Counted from the first letter of the stretch, positions 53,451 through 63,876 are shown. The stretch is 64,000 nt of DNA from Bacteroidaceae bacterium (GCA_024401095.1 JAKSLR010000009.1:18217-82216), one strand, 5' to 3'. Program-made: numbers and translations. The notes: generated by a model not told the origin, from the letters alone.

Positions 53451-56400
53451 ATGTTAAAATCATTTTTTACATTATTGGCAACCTCTGCTTTACTGGTAGC
53501 TTGTACAGAAGTGAAAGTGGAGCAGATAGCATCGCCAACTAATCCTTATCCTGGCAACCCGGATGAGAATTTTGCTCCAACATTGGTTCGTGATGGAAGT
53601 TACAAGAATTTGGCATTGAACCGCATGGCCTATGCTTCTTCTAGTTGGGATTATAGCTTGACGGCACAATTGGCTACCGATGGTATGGTGGCTGATAAGC
53701 AGCCTGCTCATATTGTACTGTCAACCAAGGATGGTCTTGTACCTAAAAACCAGCGTGAATGGATGTTCGACCTGAAGACGAATACAGGTAATAAGTTGGA
53801 AGGTACAGACAACTATTTCCAATTGGATTTCAACAACTTCAATCTGGATTTCGATAAAATACAGGTTGTGGGACGTGTTACTCCAAAAAAGAAAGAGGAA
53901 ACCTATTTTGGTGTTCCGGGACAAGAAGCTGGTGCCATTGATCCTAAGAAGATAATGGCTCAGTTCCAGGAGGTCAACTGGACTATTTCTCTGCAAGGTT
54001 CAACCGATGGAACAACTTGGACAGATCTGGATTCTGCTACAGGCAAGGGTATGCGCATCTTCCAGTCATTGTCAAAGCAGGGAGAGTTCAGTCATTACCG
54101 TTTGAATCTTTCTGCTCCAGAAGCCGATACTTGGAATATCTCCGATTGGGATTTCCTAAAGGATGGCGTAGAACTTAAACTAACCGTTGGCAACATGACT
54201 GAGGTTTATGACAGAAGTGATGTGTTGCCGCTACGTCCTGATTTCTCAAGCGTTTGGATGAGCGAAGGAAAGGACGAGGAATGGATTTATGTAGATTTGG
54301 GTGTAAAGGCATCTATTGATCAGGTCAAGTTGCATTGGATTAGTCAGAATCCTACAGGTAAGCTGCAGGTATCCAACGACAAGGAAACTTGGAAGGACGT
54401 GGCAGACATTGCCGATGAAATCAGTGTCTCAGAAAAAGCACGCTATGTACGTTTGGCACTGCAGTCTGGTGGCCCTTACATTTTGAGTGAGTTTGAGGTT
54501 TTTGGTAAGGACGGTGTCATGGTTCAGCCAAAAGCACAGAAGGCAGCAACAGAAGGCCGTATGGATCTGGCTGGTGGCAACTGGAAACTTCAGCGTGCTA
54601 ACCTGGTTGAGGCAGATGGTGCAGCACTTTCTTCTGAGAATTTCGACGATTCTCAGTGGATTGTAGCTACTGTTCCTGCTACTGTACTTTCTTCATATAT
54701 CAATGTAGGTGCTATTCCTGATCCTAATTATAGCGATAACCAGTTGCAGTTGTCTGAATCATTCTTCCTGAGTGATTTCTGGTATCGTGATACCTTTACA
54801 GTTCCTGAATCTTTCCAGGGCAAGAATGTCTTCCTGAACTTCGACGGAATTAACTGGAAAGCAGAGGTTTATCTGAATGGCCAGAATGTGGGCCGTGTAG
54901 AAGGTGCCTTCACTCGTGGTCTTTTCAACATCGGTAAGTTCCTGAAAGAAGGAACAAACACCTTGGCTGTCAAGATTATCAAGAATGCATTCCCTGGTAC
55001 CGTAAAGGAACAGACAGCGGAAAGCACAGATTCTAACGGTGGAACCATTGGTGCAGATGATCCAACTTTCCATGCAACTGTAGGATGGGATTGGATTCCA
55101 ACTATCCGTGGTCGTAACATAGGTATCTGGAACGATGTATATTTGACTGCTATTGGCGATGTAAAGGTTTCTGACCCATTTGTACGCACCGAGCTGAATT
55201 TGCCAGACACTACTGTTGCTACAGTATTTGTTGAGGCTACCTTGCAGAATATCTCCGACAAGCCAGTTGACGGTGTGCTGAAGGGTGCATTTGGTGAAAC
55301 TGCATTCAGCAAGAACGTACAGTTGGCTGCAGGTGAAGAACAGCTGGTAAAGGTTGATTCTTTCCAGATTAAGAATCCTAAGCTGTGGTGGCCTGCAGGC
55401 TACGGTTCTCCAGTCTTATATGATACAAAGGTTGCCTTTGAGGCAAATGGCAAGGTTACCGATGAAGTTGCCTTCAAGAGTGGTGTGCGTCAGATGACTT
55501 TTGCTATTGATGAAGTTGGTGCGCTGAATCTTTATGTCAACGGCCGCCGTTTCATCGGCCGTGGTGGAAACTGGGGATTTGCAGAAAGCAACCTTACTTA
55601 TCGTGCTCGCGAATATGATATTGCAGTGAAGTACCATGCAGATATGAACTTTACCATGATTCGTAACTGGGTAGGACAGGTAGGCGACGATGAATTCTAT
55701 GAGGCTTGTGACCGTCATGGTGTAATGATCTGGCAGGATTTCTGGTTGGCTAATCCTTGGGATGGACCAGATCCATACAATGAGAGCTTGTTCATGGCCA
55801 ATGCTACTGACTATGTGAAGCGTATCCGTAACCATGCATCTATAGGATTGTATTGCGGTAGAAATGAAGGTATGCCAACTCCAACCTTGGATGAGGCTCT
55901 TCGAAATCTGGTCAAGGAACAGCATCCTGGCTTGCACTACATTTCTCACTCTGCAGCAGCAGAAGTGAGCGGTGGCGGTCCATACCGTGCATTGCCTGTA
56001 GAGCAGTATTTCGATTTGAAGGGTGCTGACAGATTCCATAGTGAACGTGGTATGCCTAATGTCATGAACTATGAGAGCATGGCTAAGATGTTGCCTGCAG
56101 ATAAGTTGTGGCCACAGAATTCTCTCTGGGGTATGCACGACTTTACCTTGCAGAGTGCTCAGTATGGTACTACTTTCAATGAGTTGGTACAGAATGGTTT
56201 TGGTGAAGTTAATGACATTCAGACCTTTACAAAGTATGCACAGTGGATTAACTACAACGGATACCGTGCTATGTTTGAAGGTCGTGGAAAGAACCGTCAG
56301 GGTTTGTTGCTGTGGATGAGTCATTCTTGCTGGCCATCTTTGGTATGGCAGACCTATGATTACTTCTTTGAGCCTACAGCAGCTTATTTCGGCTGTAAGA

Positions 56401-56978
56401 AGGCTAGCGAACCGCTGCATGTTCAGTTCAACCCGTTGACTAACAAGGTAGAAGTGGTAAATATGAATGGTCGTGACCGCAAGTCACTCAATGTAATTGC
56501 TCAGATTTTCGACTTGACTGGCAAGATGGTTTGGGAACAGAAGTCAACCATTTCATCTAAGGAGGACAGCACAGTAGAGTGCATGCCTGTAGAAGTTCCT
56601 GCTGACATTACCGAGGTTTACTTCATTCGTCTGAAGTTGTCTGAGGGTGAGAAGTTGGTATCAGAAAACTTCTATTGGGAAGGACGAGAGAATGGCAACT
56701 ATCAGGCTATTCGTAAACTTGCCACTCCAAAACTGGATGTTAAGACTTCTTTCCAGAAGGGTGAGACCTGTAAGGGTACTGCTACCGTAACCAATAATTC
56801 TGATGTACCGGCATTGGTATTACGTGCAAAACTGGTTGATACAAAGGGTGAACTAATCCTTCCTGTTATTTATTCGGATAACTATTTCAGCTTAATGCCA
56901 GGTGAATCAAAGGAAATTACTGTTGAATTCAACAGCTTCGATTTGGCAGGACGTGAGCCAAAACTTGTAGTTGAGTAA
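53451..56978 (+). CDS. Discoidin-domain glycoside hydrolase family 2 lipoprotein
   Basis: A 1175-residue lipoprotein with lipobox LLVAC (Cys18). Two discoidin (F5/8 type C) domains follow, about 50-225 (NLALNRMAYASSSWDYSLTA) and 235-360 (DVLPLRPDFSSVWMSEGKDE, ARYVRLALQSGGPYILSEFE). The rest is GH2: sugar-binding (370-560), Ig-like and TIM barrel. The acid/base Glu806 is in CGRNEG and the nucleophile Glu865 in HSERGMP. Overall similarity is to exo-beta-glucosaminidase/mannosidase-type GH2 (GWDWIPTIRGRNIGIWNDV). The substrate is probably a mannoside or amino-sugar polymer, unproven. No CAZyme partners nearby. Terminator follows. Confidence 0.9.
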   Translation: MLKSFFTLLATSALLVACTEVKVEQIASPTNPYPGNPDENFAPTLVRDGSYKNLALNRMAYASSSWDYSLTAQLATDGMVADKQPAHIVLSTKDGLVPKNQREWMFDLKTNTGNKLEGTDNYFQLDFNNFNLDFDKIQVVGRVTPKKKEETYFGVPGQEAGAIDPKKIMAQFQEVNWTISLQGSTDGTTWTDLDSATGKGMRIFQSLSKQGEFSHYRLNLSAPEADTWNISDWDFLKDGVELKLTVGNMTEVYDRSDVLPLRPDFSSVWMSEGKDEEWIYVDLGVKASIDQVKLHWISQNPTGKLQVSNDKETWKDVADIADEISVSEKARYVRLALQSGGPYILSEFEVFGKDGVMVQPKAQKAATEGRMDLAGGNWKLQRANLVEADGAALSSENFDDSQWIVATVPATVLSSYINVGAIPDPNYSDNQLQLSESFFLSDFWYRDTFTVPESFQGKNVFLNFDGINWKAEVYLNGQNVGRVEGAFTRGLFNIGKFLKEGTNTLAVKIIKNAFPGTVKEQTAESTDSNGGTIGADDPTFHATVGWDWIPTIRGRNIGIWNDVYLTAIGDVKVSDPFVRTELNLPDTTVATVFVEATLQNISDKPVDGVLKGAFGETAFSKNVQLAAGEEQLVKVDSFQIKNPKLWWPAGYGSPVLYDTKVAFEANGKVTDEVAFKSGVRQMTFAIDEVGALNLYVNGRRFIGRGGNWGFAESNLTYRAREYDIAVKYHADMNFTMIRNWVGQVGDDEFYEACDRHGVMIWQDFWLANPWDGPDPYNESLFMANATDYVKRIRNHASIGLYCGRNEGMPTPTLDEALRNLVKEQHPGLHYISHSAAAEVSGGGPYRALPVEQYFDLKGADRFHSERGMPNVMNYESMAKMLPADKLWPQNSLWGMHDFTLQSAQYGTTFNELVQNGFGEVNDIQTFTKYAQWINYNGYRAMFEGRGKNRQGLLLWMSHSCWPSLVWQTYDYFFEPTAAYFGCKKASEPLHVQFNPLTNKVEVVNMNGRDRKSLNVIAQIFDLTGKMVWEQKSTISSKEDSTVECMPVEVPADITEVYFIRLKLSEGEKLVSENFYWEGRENGNYQAIRKLATPKLDVKTSFQKGETCKGTATVTNNSDVPALVLRAKLVDTKGELILPVIYSDNYFSLMPGESKEITVEFNSFDLAGREPKLVVE

Positions 56979-56991
56979 AACGAAGATATGG

Positions 56992-57030
56992 AAAAAAAGA
57001 AAGGCGGACTTCAATCCGCCTTTCTTTTTT
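56992..57030. terminator. Bidirectional intrinsic terminator
   Basis: AAAGGCGGA and TCCGCCTTT around CTTCAA with A-run before and T-run after; shared by the GH2 gene and convergent clpB. Confidence 0.93.
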
Positions 57031-57034
57031 ATTA

Positions 57035-59620
57035 TTAGTTGTTGAAAACCAACATGCCGTTTCTGACATCTACAACGATTGGTTTTTCCTTATCTACGGC
57101 TCCAGATAAAATCTTCTTACTGAGATCGTTCAAGAGATTTCTTTGGAGAGCACGTTTCACTGGTCGTGCACCAAATTCTGGATCAAAGCCAGCTTCGGCC
57201 AGTTTGCTGATGGCTTCGTTGGTAACCCTCAGTTCGATGCCGTTCTCTTTCAGCATCTTGTGGATGGATGAAACTTGCAAGCCTACAATCTGTTCTATTT
57301 CTTTCTTGTTCAGCGGCAGGAACATGATAGTTTCGTCAATACGGTTCAGAAACTCCGGACGGATGGTCTTCTTTAGCATGTTAATGACTTCTTCTTTGGT
57401 TTCCTCTACCAGTTCATCGTGGTTCTGCTCATTGAGGTGCTCGAACTGACTTTGAATGTAGCTGCTGCCCAAGTTGCTGGTCATGATGATGAGCGTGTTC
57501 TTGAAGTTGACGGTACGACCCTTATTATCGGTCAGACGTCCATCGTCCAAGACTTGCAGTAAAGTATTGAAGACATCAGGATGAGCTTTCTCAATCTCAT
57601 CAAACAGAACAACAGAGTAAGGCTTTCTTCGAACAGCCTCGGTCAATTGTCCGCCTTCATCGTAGCCAACATATCCCGGAGGAGCTCCTATGAGTCGGCT
57701 CACGCTATGCTTCTCCTGATATTCTGACATGTCTATACGTGTCATCAGTGTTTCATCGTCAAACAGGTACTCAGCCAGCGCCTTGGCCAGTTCTGTCTTA
57801 CCGACACCGGTGGTTCCCAAGAAGATGAAGCTGCCGATAGGACGCTTCGGATCCTGCAAGCCGGCACGACTACGACGTACTGCATCACTCACTGCCTGAA
57901 TGGCCTCTTCTTGACCAATGACCCGCTTGTGAAGCTCTTCTTCCAGATGGAGCAGTTTCTCACGCTCGCTCTGAAGCATCTTGCTCACAGGAATGCCTGT
58001 CCAGCGTGCCACAACATCAGCTACATCCTCGGCAGTTACTTCTTCTTTGATCATGGCACTGTTGCCTTGACGTTCCTTTAGTTCTTCCTGTATGCGGTTA
58101 ATCTCATCTTCCAGTGCTTTGAGCTTACCGTAGCGGATTTCTGCAACCTGACCGTAGTTTCCTTCACGCTCTGCACGTTCTGCGTCGAACTTGAGCTGCT
58201 CAATTAGTTTTTTATTTTCCTGAATCTTATTGACCAGTTCCTTTTCACTCTGCCATTTTGCCTTGTAGGAGTTTTCTTCGTCTTGAAGTTCTGCAATTTC
58301 TTTGTTCAGCTGTGCCAGTTTTTCTTCATCGTGTTCACGCTTAATGGCTTCGCGCTCTATCTCCAGCTGTTTTAGTCGACGGCTAATCTCATCTAGCTCT
58401 TCTGGCACAGAATCACGTTCCATTCGGAGCTTTGCTGCAGCCTCGTCCATTAGGTCAATGGCTTTGTCAGGAAGGAATCGTTCCGTAATGTAGCGGTTGC
58501 TCAGCTCTACGGCAGCAATGATGGCATCGTCTTGGATACGTACCTTGTGGTGGTTTTCATAACGCTCTTTCAATCCACGGAGTATAGAAATACTGCTCAG
58601 CACATCCGGCTCGTTTACCATGACGGTTTGGAACCTGCGTTCCAAAGCCTTATCCTTTTCAAAGTATTTCTGATATTCGTCCAATGTGGTAGCTCCAATG
58701 CTACGCAACTCGCCACGTGCTAAGGCAGGCTTAAGTATGTTGGCTGCATCCATGGCCCCTTCGCCTTTTCCTGCTCCTACAAGCGTGTGAATCTCGTCAA
58801 TGAAGAGCACCACATTCTCGCTCTTGATTACTTCATTGATGACTGCTTTCAGACGTTCTTCAAACTCACCCTTGTACTTGGCTCCAGCCACTAATGCGCC
58901 CATGTCTAGTGAGAACAGTTGCTTGTCTCTCAGATTCTCCGGCACATCGCCTCGGATGATACGGTGAGCCAATCCCTCTACAATGGCGGTCTTACCTGTT
59001 CCTGGCTCTCCGATGAGGATTGGGTTGTTCTTGGTTCGTCGGCTCAGAATCTGTAGCACGCGCCTAATCTCTTCGTCACGTCCGATGACAGGATCCAATT
59101 TGCCGTTTCTGGCAGCTTCACAGAGGTTGATGGCATATTTGCTGAGTGACTGGTAAGTGTCTTCGCTGGATTGTGAAGTCACTTTCGATCCTTTTCGTAA
59201 TTCTTGGATGGCAGCCTTCATGTCCTTTTCTGTCATTCCGCAGTCTTTTAAAATGGTTGAGACTGTGGTCTTGACCTGCAGAAGTGCAAGCAATACTGCT
59301 TCAACAGATACAAATTCGTCGTGCATTTCCTTGGCATTGTCCATGGCTTTCTGCATGACCGAATTGGTGTCTCTGCTCAGGTAAGGTTCTCCACCTTGTA
59401 CCTTAGGAAGACTCATCGTTTGCTGTTGGAGGAGGGTAGCCAACTGCTGTATGTTAATTCCCGATTTCTGGAAAATGAAGTTTGTGACGTTTTCTCCTAC
59501 CTTCATGATACCACAAATCAAGTGTTCAGGCTCGATTGCCTGCTGACCGTTTCGCTGTGTCAAGTTTACAGCTTCCTGTACGGCCTCTTGTACTTTAATG
59601 GTAAAGTTTTCAAAGTTCAT
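57035..59620 (-). CDS. clpB: ATP-dependent disaggregase ClpB
   Basis: ClpB dissolves protein aggregates with DnaK. The 861-residue protein has the Clp N-domain, first AAA+ module ([20 protein letters not shown]), the long coiled-coil middle domain ([20 protein letters not shown] to [20 protein letters not shown]) and second AAA+ module ([33 protein letters not shown]). The middle domain separates it from ClpA/ClpC. It stands alone; I see no obvious CIRCE element upstream, and its control cannot be read here. Confidence 0.97.
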   Translation of the reverse strand: MNFENFTIKVQEAVQEAVNLTQRNGQQAIEPEHLICGIMKVGENVTNFIFQKSGINIQQLATLLQQQTMSLPKVQGGEPYLSRDTNSVMQKAMDNAKEMHDEFVSVEAVLLALLQVKTTVSTILKDCGMTEKDMKAAIQELRKGSKVTSQSSEDTYQSLSKYAINLCEAARNGKLDPVIGRDEEIRRVLQILSRRTKNNPILIGEPGTGKTAIVEGLAHRIIRGDVPENLRDKQLFSLDMGALVAGAKYKGEFEERLKAVINEVIKSENVVLFIDEIHTLVGAGKGEGAMDAANILKPALARGELRSIGATTLDEYQKYFEKDKALERRFQTVMVNEPDVLSSISILRGLKERYENHHKVRIQDDAIIAAVELSNRYITERFLPDKAIDLMDEAAAKLRMERDSVPEELDEISRRLKQLEIEREAIKREHDEEKLAQLNKEIAELQDEENSYKAKWQSEKELVNKIQENKKLIEQLKFDAERAEREGNYGQVAEIRYGKLKALEDEINRIQEELKERQGNSAMIKEEVTAEDVADVVARWTGIPVSKMLQSEREKLLHLEEELHKRVIGQEEAIQAVSDAVRRSRAGLQDPKRPIGSFIFLGTTGVGKTELAKALAEYLFDDETLMTRIDMSEYQEKHSVSRLIGAPPGYVGYDEGGQLTEAVRRKPYSVVLFDEIEKAHPDVFNTLLQVLDDGRLTDNKGRTVNFKNTLIIMTSNLGSSYIQSQFEHLNEQNHDELVEETKEEVINMLKKTIRPEFLNRIDETIMFLPLNKKEIEQIVGLQVSSIHKMLKENGIELRVTNEAISKLAEAGFDPEFGARPVKRALQRNLLNDLSKKILSGAVDKEKPIVVDVRNGMLVFNN

Positions 59621-59751
59621 AGTTTAATCTCCTTTAATCTTTTAAATGGTTTCTATCTGCATTCTTCAAATTATAAACCAAAATACCCATTATGCCATTT
59701 TGTCTTATATCTATTCACATTATACCCGAAAAAGTGGAAAAAATGTCTCTT

Positions 59752-59785
59752 TTTGGGATTTTTCCGAGAACTTTTTGTATTTTTG
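59752..59785 (+). promoter_or_regulatory. Promoter of corA
   Basis: TTTG (59752-59755), 22 bases, TATTTTTG (59778-59785). It would give a 5' leader of about 120 bases carrying the micro-ORF and hairpin. Confidence 0.6.
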
Positions 59786-59813
59786 CACTCAGTTAAACCA
59801 ATGTTAAACATTT

Positions 59814-59849
59814 ATGGACGATTATTACCCGGAAAATTTTAATCACTAG
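59814..59849 (+). CDS. Candidate leader peptide MDDYYPENFNH
   Basis: An 11-codon frame with two Asp codons straight after the start and Pro-Glu in the middle lies between the corA promoter and the hairpin, ending three bases before it. Acidic and proline-rich leader peptides control Mg transporters in enterobacteria (mgtL). Here that role is an inference; an overlapping alternative frame from ATG 59801 (13 codons) also exists. Confidence 0.35.
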   Translation: MDDYYPENFNH

Positions 59850-59851
59850 GG

Positions 59852-59900
59852 GACAGAGGAAGCGCAATTTCGTTCCTCCGTCTCATAAAACTTAGGAGGA
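59852..59900 (+). promoter_or_regulatory. corA leader hairpin with maskable Shine-Dalgarno
   Basis: GAC-A-GAGGAAGCG (59852-59864) pairs with CGTTCCTC-C-GTC (59871-59882). The arm TTCCTCC (59873-59879) can instead pair with the ribosome binding site AGGAGGA (59894-59900), which is nine bases before the corA ATG. A strong SD is rare in this phylum, so the competing pairs look like a translational switch. Confidence 0.5.
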
Positions 59901-59909
59901 TTTTTTATT

Positions 59910-60836
59910 ATGCGCACATACTGGAACATAGTGGGAGGGCTGCGTCCACAGGAAGAACCATCTTCCAACAGCTGGATTCAGGTAACTTGTCCTACAGCAG
60001 AAGACTGTGACTATCTGGAGAATCAAATCAAGATTCCCGATTATTTCTTGAGCGATATTGCCGACGTTGAAGAGCGTGCCCGTTATGAAATTGACGAAGG
60101 TTGGTTTCTGATTATCTTGCGTATACCTTATGCAAAAGAAACACGGTCAAGAACGCCATTTACAACTGTCCCTCTTGGTATTATTATCAAGGGTAGCATG
60201 ATTATAACGGTCTGCAATTTTGAGACCGACATGATGAACGATTTTCTGACGCATCAACAACGTAGAGGAATAGGAATCCAAGATCCACCAGAAATGGTAT
60301 TCCGCCTTTTTCTTTCATCTGCGGTTTGGTATCTGAAACGCCTGAAGCAGATCAGTACCTTGATTGAACAATATAAGCGTTCTTTGGATCATACCATTGA
60401 TAATGTGGATTTGATCAGCTTCTCACGTCTGCAGGATAGCTTGACATACTTTGTGACTTCTATCCGAGGTAATGAGACATTGCTTTCCAAATTGAAATTC
60501 CGACTGCAGATTGACGAATTGGACGCAGACTTGATTGAAGATGTAAACATTGAGATGAGCCAGGCGCGTGAAACCACGCAGATCTATTCTGATATCTTGG
60601 ATTCTACCATGGATACTTACGCAAACATTATTAATAATAATATGAGTAAGGTCATGAAGATGCTCACAAGTATATCTCTTATTCTCATGGTTCCAACGTT
60701 GGTGACCAGTGCATTTGGTATGAACTTGGTCAATGGCATGGAAACAGCTTGGTGGGGATTCCCTCTGGTGGCTGTCTTCTCTGTCTTGATTACAGTCATC
60801 TTCTTCTGGTTCTTCCGTCACCGTAACTATTTATAA
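59910..60836 (+). CDS. corA: CorA family divalent-cation transporter
   Basis: CorA is a pentameric Mg (or Co/Ni) channel. The 308-residue protein has the long cytoplasmic domain (about 1-245; helix VDLISFSRLQDSLTYFVTSI, ETTQIYSDILDSTMDTYANI) and two C-terminal helices, the first ending in the signature FGMNLVNGM (GMN). The start ATG 59910 is fixed by AGGAGGA nine bases upstream. The structured leader suggests translational control. The next gene starts two bases after its stop, so both are co-translated. Confidence 0.93.
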   Translation: MRTYWNIVGGLRPQEEPSSNSWIQVTCPTAEDCDYLENQIKIPDYFLSDIADVEERARYEIDEGWFLIILRIPYAKETRSRTPFTTVPLGIIIKGSMIITVCNFETDMMNDFLTHQQRRGIGIQDPPEMVFRLFLSSAVWYLKRLKQISTLIEQYKRSLDHTIDNVDLISFSRLQDSLTYFVTSIRGNETLLSKLKFRLQIDELDADLIEDVNIEMSQARETTQIYSDILDSTMDTYANIINNNMSKVMKMLTSISLILMVPTLVTSAFGMNLVNGMETAWWGFPLVAVFSVLITVIFFWFFRHRNYL

Positions 60837-60838
60837 AT

Positions 60839-61417
60839 ATGGATAGACCTAAAATTTCATGGAGTGAGAATGTCATTCTTGTAGATTCTGCATTTCTGGA
60901 TTCTCTAGTACAGGATTTCATTGTCAATTTTGAACGAATGATCAATCGTCCATTGGGGAAATTGAATTTGTGCCATTGGTTGGATTGCCTGCTTCTAGAT
61001 GTTGGTTTATGTGAGGGGGCACACGATAACTTTGTTGCATTCCTTCATCCTTTGAATGTTACCAAGATGTCGGCTGTAGAACCTGGAAACTATAAAGAGG
61101 ACCTTACAGAAAAAGCGTTTAAAGACCGTTTGGGCGAGTTTACTTTGGGTAGTTTTCCAATAGAAAAGATTGTTTCTACAGGGGAATTTGTTTCACAGGC
61201 CTTGAAGGCGGCCATGGAATCTGAGGCAACAAAGCAGATTCTTGTTGTGGGAGATTTCTCGTCTTATGGAGAGGAAATCTGCAAGGTCGCTTCAGAGGAT
61301 AGCTCTGCAAAGATAACTCTGTTTGGAATGACTCCTCTGCCAGAAGGAAAGTATAAACAACAGGTATTAGGTTACTCTGTGATGAGTGCTTTGGGAATAA
61401 AAGCAGAAGAATTATAA
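60839..61417 (+). CDS. Conserved hypothetical protein downstream of corA
   Basis: A 192-residue protein with no signal peptide or membrane helix. It looks alpha/beta (EATKQILVVGDFSSYGEEIC, KITLFGMTPLPEGKYKQQVL), with a strand-loop-helix VVGDFSSYG near residue 134. I recall a Bacteroidales-specific family of this kind (possibly DUF6621) but cannot confirm the number. It begins two bases after corA, so a link to divalent-cation homeostasis is likely but untested. A terminator follows. Confidence 0.75.
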   Translation: MDRPKISWSENVILVDSAFLDSLVQDFIVNFERMINRPLGKLNLCHWLDCLLLDVGLCEGAHDNFVAFLHPLNVTKMSAVEPGNYKEDLTEKAFKDRLGEFTLGSFPIEKIVSTGEFVSQALKAAMESEATKQILVVGDFSSYGEEICKVASEDSSAKITLFGMTPLPEGKYKQQVLGYSVMSALGIKAEEL

Positions 61418-61433
61418 TTGCTGATCTTAATAT

Positions 61434-61469
61434 AAAAAGTGCCCGGTGTTTTTCGCATCGGGCACTTTT
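61434..61469. terminator. Bidirectional intrinsic terminator
   Basis: AAAAGTGCCCG pairs with CGGGCACTTTT over 11 bases with an inner GTG/CAT extension; shared by the corA operon and convergent recA. Confidence 0.93.
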
Positions 61470-61486
61470 CTTATCATGAGGATAGA

Positions 61487-62554
61487 TTATGCTTCTGTCT
61501 CATCTTCAAATTCCTCATCTACTTCTGGTGCAGGAGTGGAATTTCCAAGTAGGTTAGCCATAATCTTTTCTTCTATCTCTTCTGCTAGTTCAGGATTGTC
61601 TTGTAATGTCTTCTTTACAGCATCACGGCCCTGAGCTAGGCGTGTTCCCTCGTAGCTGAACCAAGAACCGCTTTTCTTGATGATTCCTTGTTCTACGCCA
61701 ATGTCTAGGATTTCACCAATCTTGCTGATTCCTTCACCAAAGGTGATTTCAAATTCACACTTGCGGAAAGGAGGGGCTACCTTGTTCTTGACAACCTTGA
61801 CACGTACCTGGTTTCCGATAACTTCATCACCGTCTTTTATGCTAGTTACACGACGGATGTCCAAGCGAACGCTGGCATAAAATTTCAATGCATTACCTCC
61901 AGTTGTGGTTTCTGGGTTACCGAACATGACACCAATCTTCTCGCGCAACTGGTTGATGAAGATACAAGTGGTTTTAGTCTTGTTGATGGTTGCGGTCAGC
62001 TTACGCAGAGCCTGACTCATAAGTCTTGCCTGCAAACCGACTCTGTTATCGCCCATATCACCTTCGATCTCTGCTTTTGGCGTCAGTGCTGCAACAGAGT
62101 CGATGACAATGATGTCGATAGCTGAAGAACGGATCAATTGGTCTGCAATTTCCAAAGCCTGTTCTCCATTGTCTGGCTGTGACATCCAGAGGTTGTCAAT
62201 ATCCACGCCAAGTTTTGCTGCATAGAAACGGTCGAAGGCATGTTCTGCATCAATGAATGCAGCAATACCGCCAGCCTTCTGGGCTTCTGCAATGGCATGG
62301 ATAGCCAAAGTGGTCTTTCCTGATGACTCAGGTCCGTAAATCTCAATGATTCTGCCGCGTGGATATCCTCCAACGCCAAGAGCTGCGTTAAGTCCAAGAG
62401 AACCGGTAGGAATTACGTCGACTTGCTCTACATGTTCGTCGCCCATACGCATGATGGAACCCTTACCAAAGTTCTTTTCAATCTTGTCCATTGCAGCCTG
62501 CAGTGCCTTGAGCTTTTCGTTACCTGCAGTGTTCATCACTTCTTTCTTTGCCAT
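61487..62554 (-). CDS. recA: Recombinase RecA
   Basis: RecA drives homologous recombination and the SOS response. The 355-residue protein has Walker [21 protein letters not shown], the catalytic Glu and Walker B ([20 protein letters not shown]), L1 DNA-binding loop region and [20 protein letters not shown] with L2, then a C-terminal acidic tail ([14 protein letters not shown]) that moderates DNA binding. Length is normal. It lies 33 bases downstream of the dehydrogenase gene and may share its transcript. No LexA box was identified. Confidence 0.97.
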   Translation of the reverse strand: MAKKEVMNTAGNEKLKALQAAMDKIEKNFGKGSIMRMGDEHVEQVDVIPTGSLGLNAALGVGGYPRGRIIEIYGPESSGKTTLAIHAIAEAQKAGGIAAFIDAEHAFDRFYAAKLGVDIDNLWMSQPDNGEQALEIADQLIRSSAIDIIVIDSVAALTPKAEIEGDMGDNRVGLQARLMSQALRKLTATINKTKTTCIFINQLREKIGVMFGNPETTTGGNALKFYASVRLDIRRVTSIKDGDEVIGNQVRVKVVKNKVAPPFRKCEFEITFGEGISKIGEILDIGVEQGIIKKSGSWFSYEGTRLAQGRDAVKKTLQDNPELAEEIEEKIMANLLGNSTPAPEVDEEFEDETEA

Positions 62555-62587
62555 AATATTAATTAATAAAAAGATGTGTGCTTCTAA

Positions 62588-63820
62588 TTATAACTCCAGA
62601 TCACCGTCATGAATTTCATGCCATGGTAATCCTTGCTCGTTCAGTTCCTGCATGAATGGATCTGGGTCAAATTCTTCTACATTGTGTACACCTGCTTTTT
62701 TCCAGATGCCTTTCAGGAACAGTTTTGCGCCAATCATAGCTGGAACACCAGTTGTATAGCTGACTCCCTGCATACCTGTTTCTTCGTAAGCTGCTTGATG
62801 TGAGCAGTTATTGTATACATAATAAGTATGTTCCTGGCCATCACGGATACCGCGAATTCGGCAACCGATAGATGTTTCACCTTCATAGTTCTCGCCTAAC
62901 TCCTGTGGATTTGGCAAGACTGCCTTCAAGAACTGTAGAGGAACAATCTTAACTACTTCATCGCCTGTTCCGTCTGCCTTTGGAGCCTTATAGCAGATTT
63001 CGTCAATGCGGCTCATGCCGATGTTCTGGATAACATCCAGATAAGTCAGATACTGCTGGCCAAAAGTCATCCAGAAACGTGCACGTTTGATAGTAGGGAA
63101 ATTGATAACTAGACTTTCGATTTCCTCGTGGTGCAGCAGATAGCTCTCCTTAGGACCGATGTTAGGGTAGTTCAGAGGCTGGTGTATTTCCATAGGTTCT
63201 GTCTCTACATACTGACCGTTTTCATAGTAAAGACCCTTCTGGGTAATCTCACGGATATTGATTTCTGGATTGAAGTTGGTTGCAAATGCTTTGTGGTGAT
63301 TGCCGGCATTGCAGTCTACAATGTCCAGATAGTGCATTTCGTCAAAATGATGTTTAGCAGCATAAGCAGTATATACACTGGTAACTCCTGGGTCAAAACC
63401 ACATCCTAAAATTGCTGTCAAGCCAGCTTGCTCAAAACGCTCGCGGTAAGCCCACTGCCAGCTATATTCAAAGTGTGCCTCGTCCTTTGGTTCGTAGTTA
63501 GCTGTATCCATATAGTTACATCCTGTAGCCAGACATGCATCCATGATGGTCAGATCCTGATATGGCAAAGCCAGATTCATGACAATGTCAGGTTTGTACT
63601 CGTTCATTAATGCTATCAGTTCTTCTACCTTGTCAGCATCAACGCGAGCGGTGGTTACATTTGTGCCATATTTCTTATTTAATACTTCCGCCAGAGCGTC
63701 ACATTTGCTTTTTGTGCGGCTTGCAATTTTAATCTCTGTGAAAACATCCTTGTTTTGTGCTACCTTGTGTGCAGCAACTGTTGCTACACCACCGGCACCG
63801 ATGATTAATACTTTACCCAT
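62588..63820 (-). CDS. Carboxynorspermidine/saccharopine dehydrogenase family
   Basis: A 410-residue NADP-dependent enzyme. The Rossmann dinucleotide site GKVLIIGAGGVATVAAHKVA starts at the first residues and the central segment ILGCGFDPGVTSVYTAYA is typical of the carboxynorspermidine synthase group, which makes the precursor of norspermidine or spermidine from a diamine and aspartate semialdehyde. The saccharopine role cannot be excluded. ATG 63820 (MGKVLIIG) is used; an earlier start at 63886 adds unrelated residues. Decarboxylase partner (nspC) is not in the window. Confidence 0.85.
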   Translation of the reverse strand: MGKVLIIGAGGVATVAAHKVAQNKDVFTEIKIASRTKSKCDALAEVLNKKYGTNVTTARVDADKVEELIALMNEYKPDIVMNLALPYQDLTIMDACLATGCNYMDTANYEPKDEAHFEYSWQWAYRERFEQAGLTAILGCGFDPGVTSVYTAYAAKHHFDEMHYLDIVDCNAGNHHKAFATNFNPEINIREITQKGLYYENGQYVETEPMEIHQPLNYPNIGPKESYLLHHEEIESLVINFPTIKRARFWMTFGQQYLTYLDVIQNIGMSRIDEICYKAPKADGTGDEVVKIVPLQFLKAVLPNPQELGENYEGETSIGCRIRGIRDGQEHTYYVYNNCSHQAAYEETGMQGVSYTTGVPAMIGAKLFLKGIWKKAGVHNVEEFDPDPFMQELNEQGLPWHEIHDGDLEL

Positions 63821-63844
63821 TTTTCTTTTATTGTTTATTAGCGG

Positions 63845-63876
63845 CAAAGTTAATAAAAGTATTCTATCTTGCCAAG
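63845..63876 (-). promoter_or_regulatory. Promoter of the dehydrogenase-recA run
   Basis: Minus strand CTTG (63873-63876), 20 bases, TAACTTTG (63845-63852), 24 bases ahead of the start. Confidence 0.75.
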
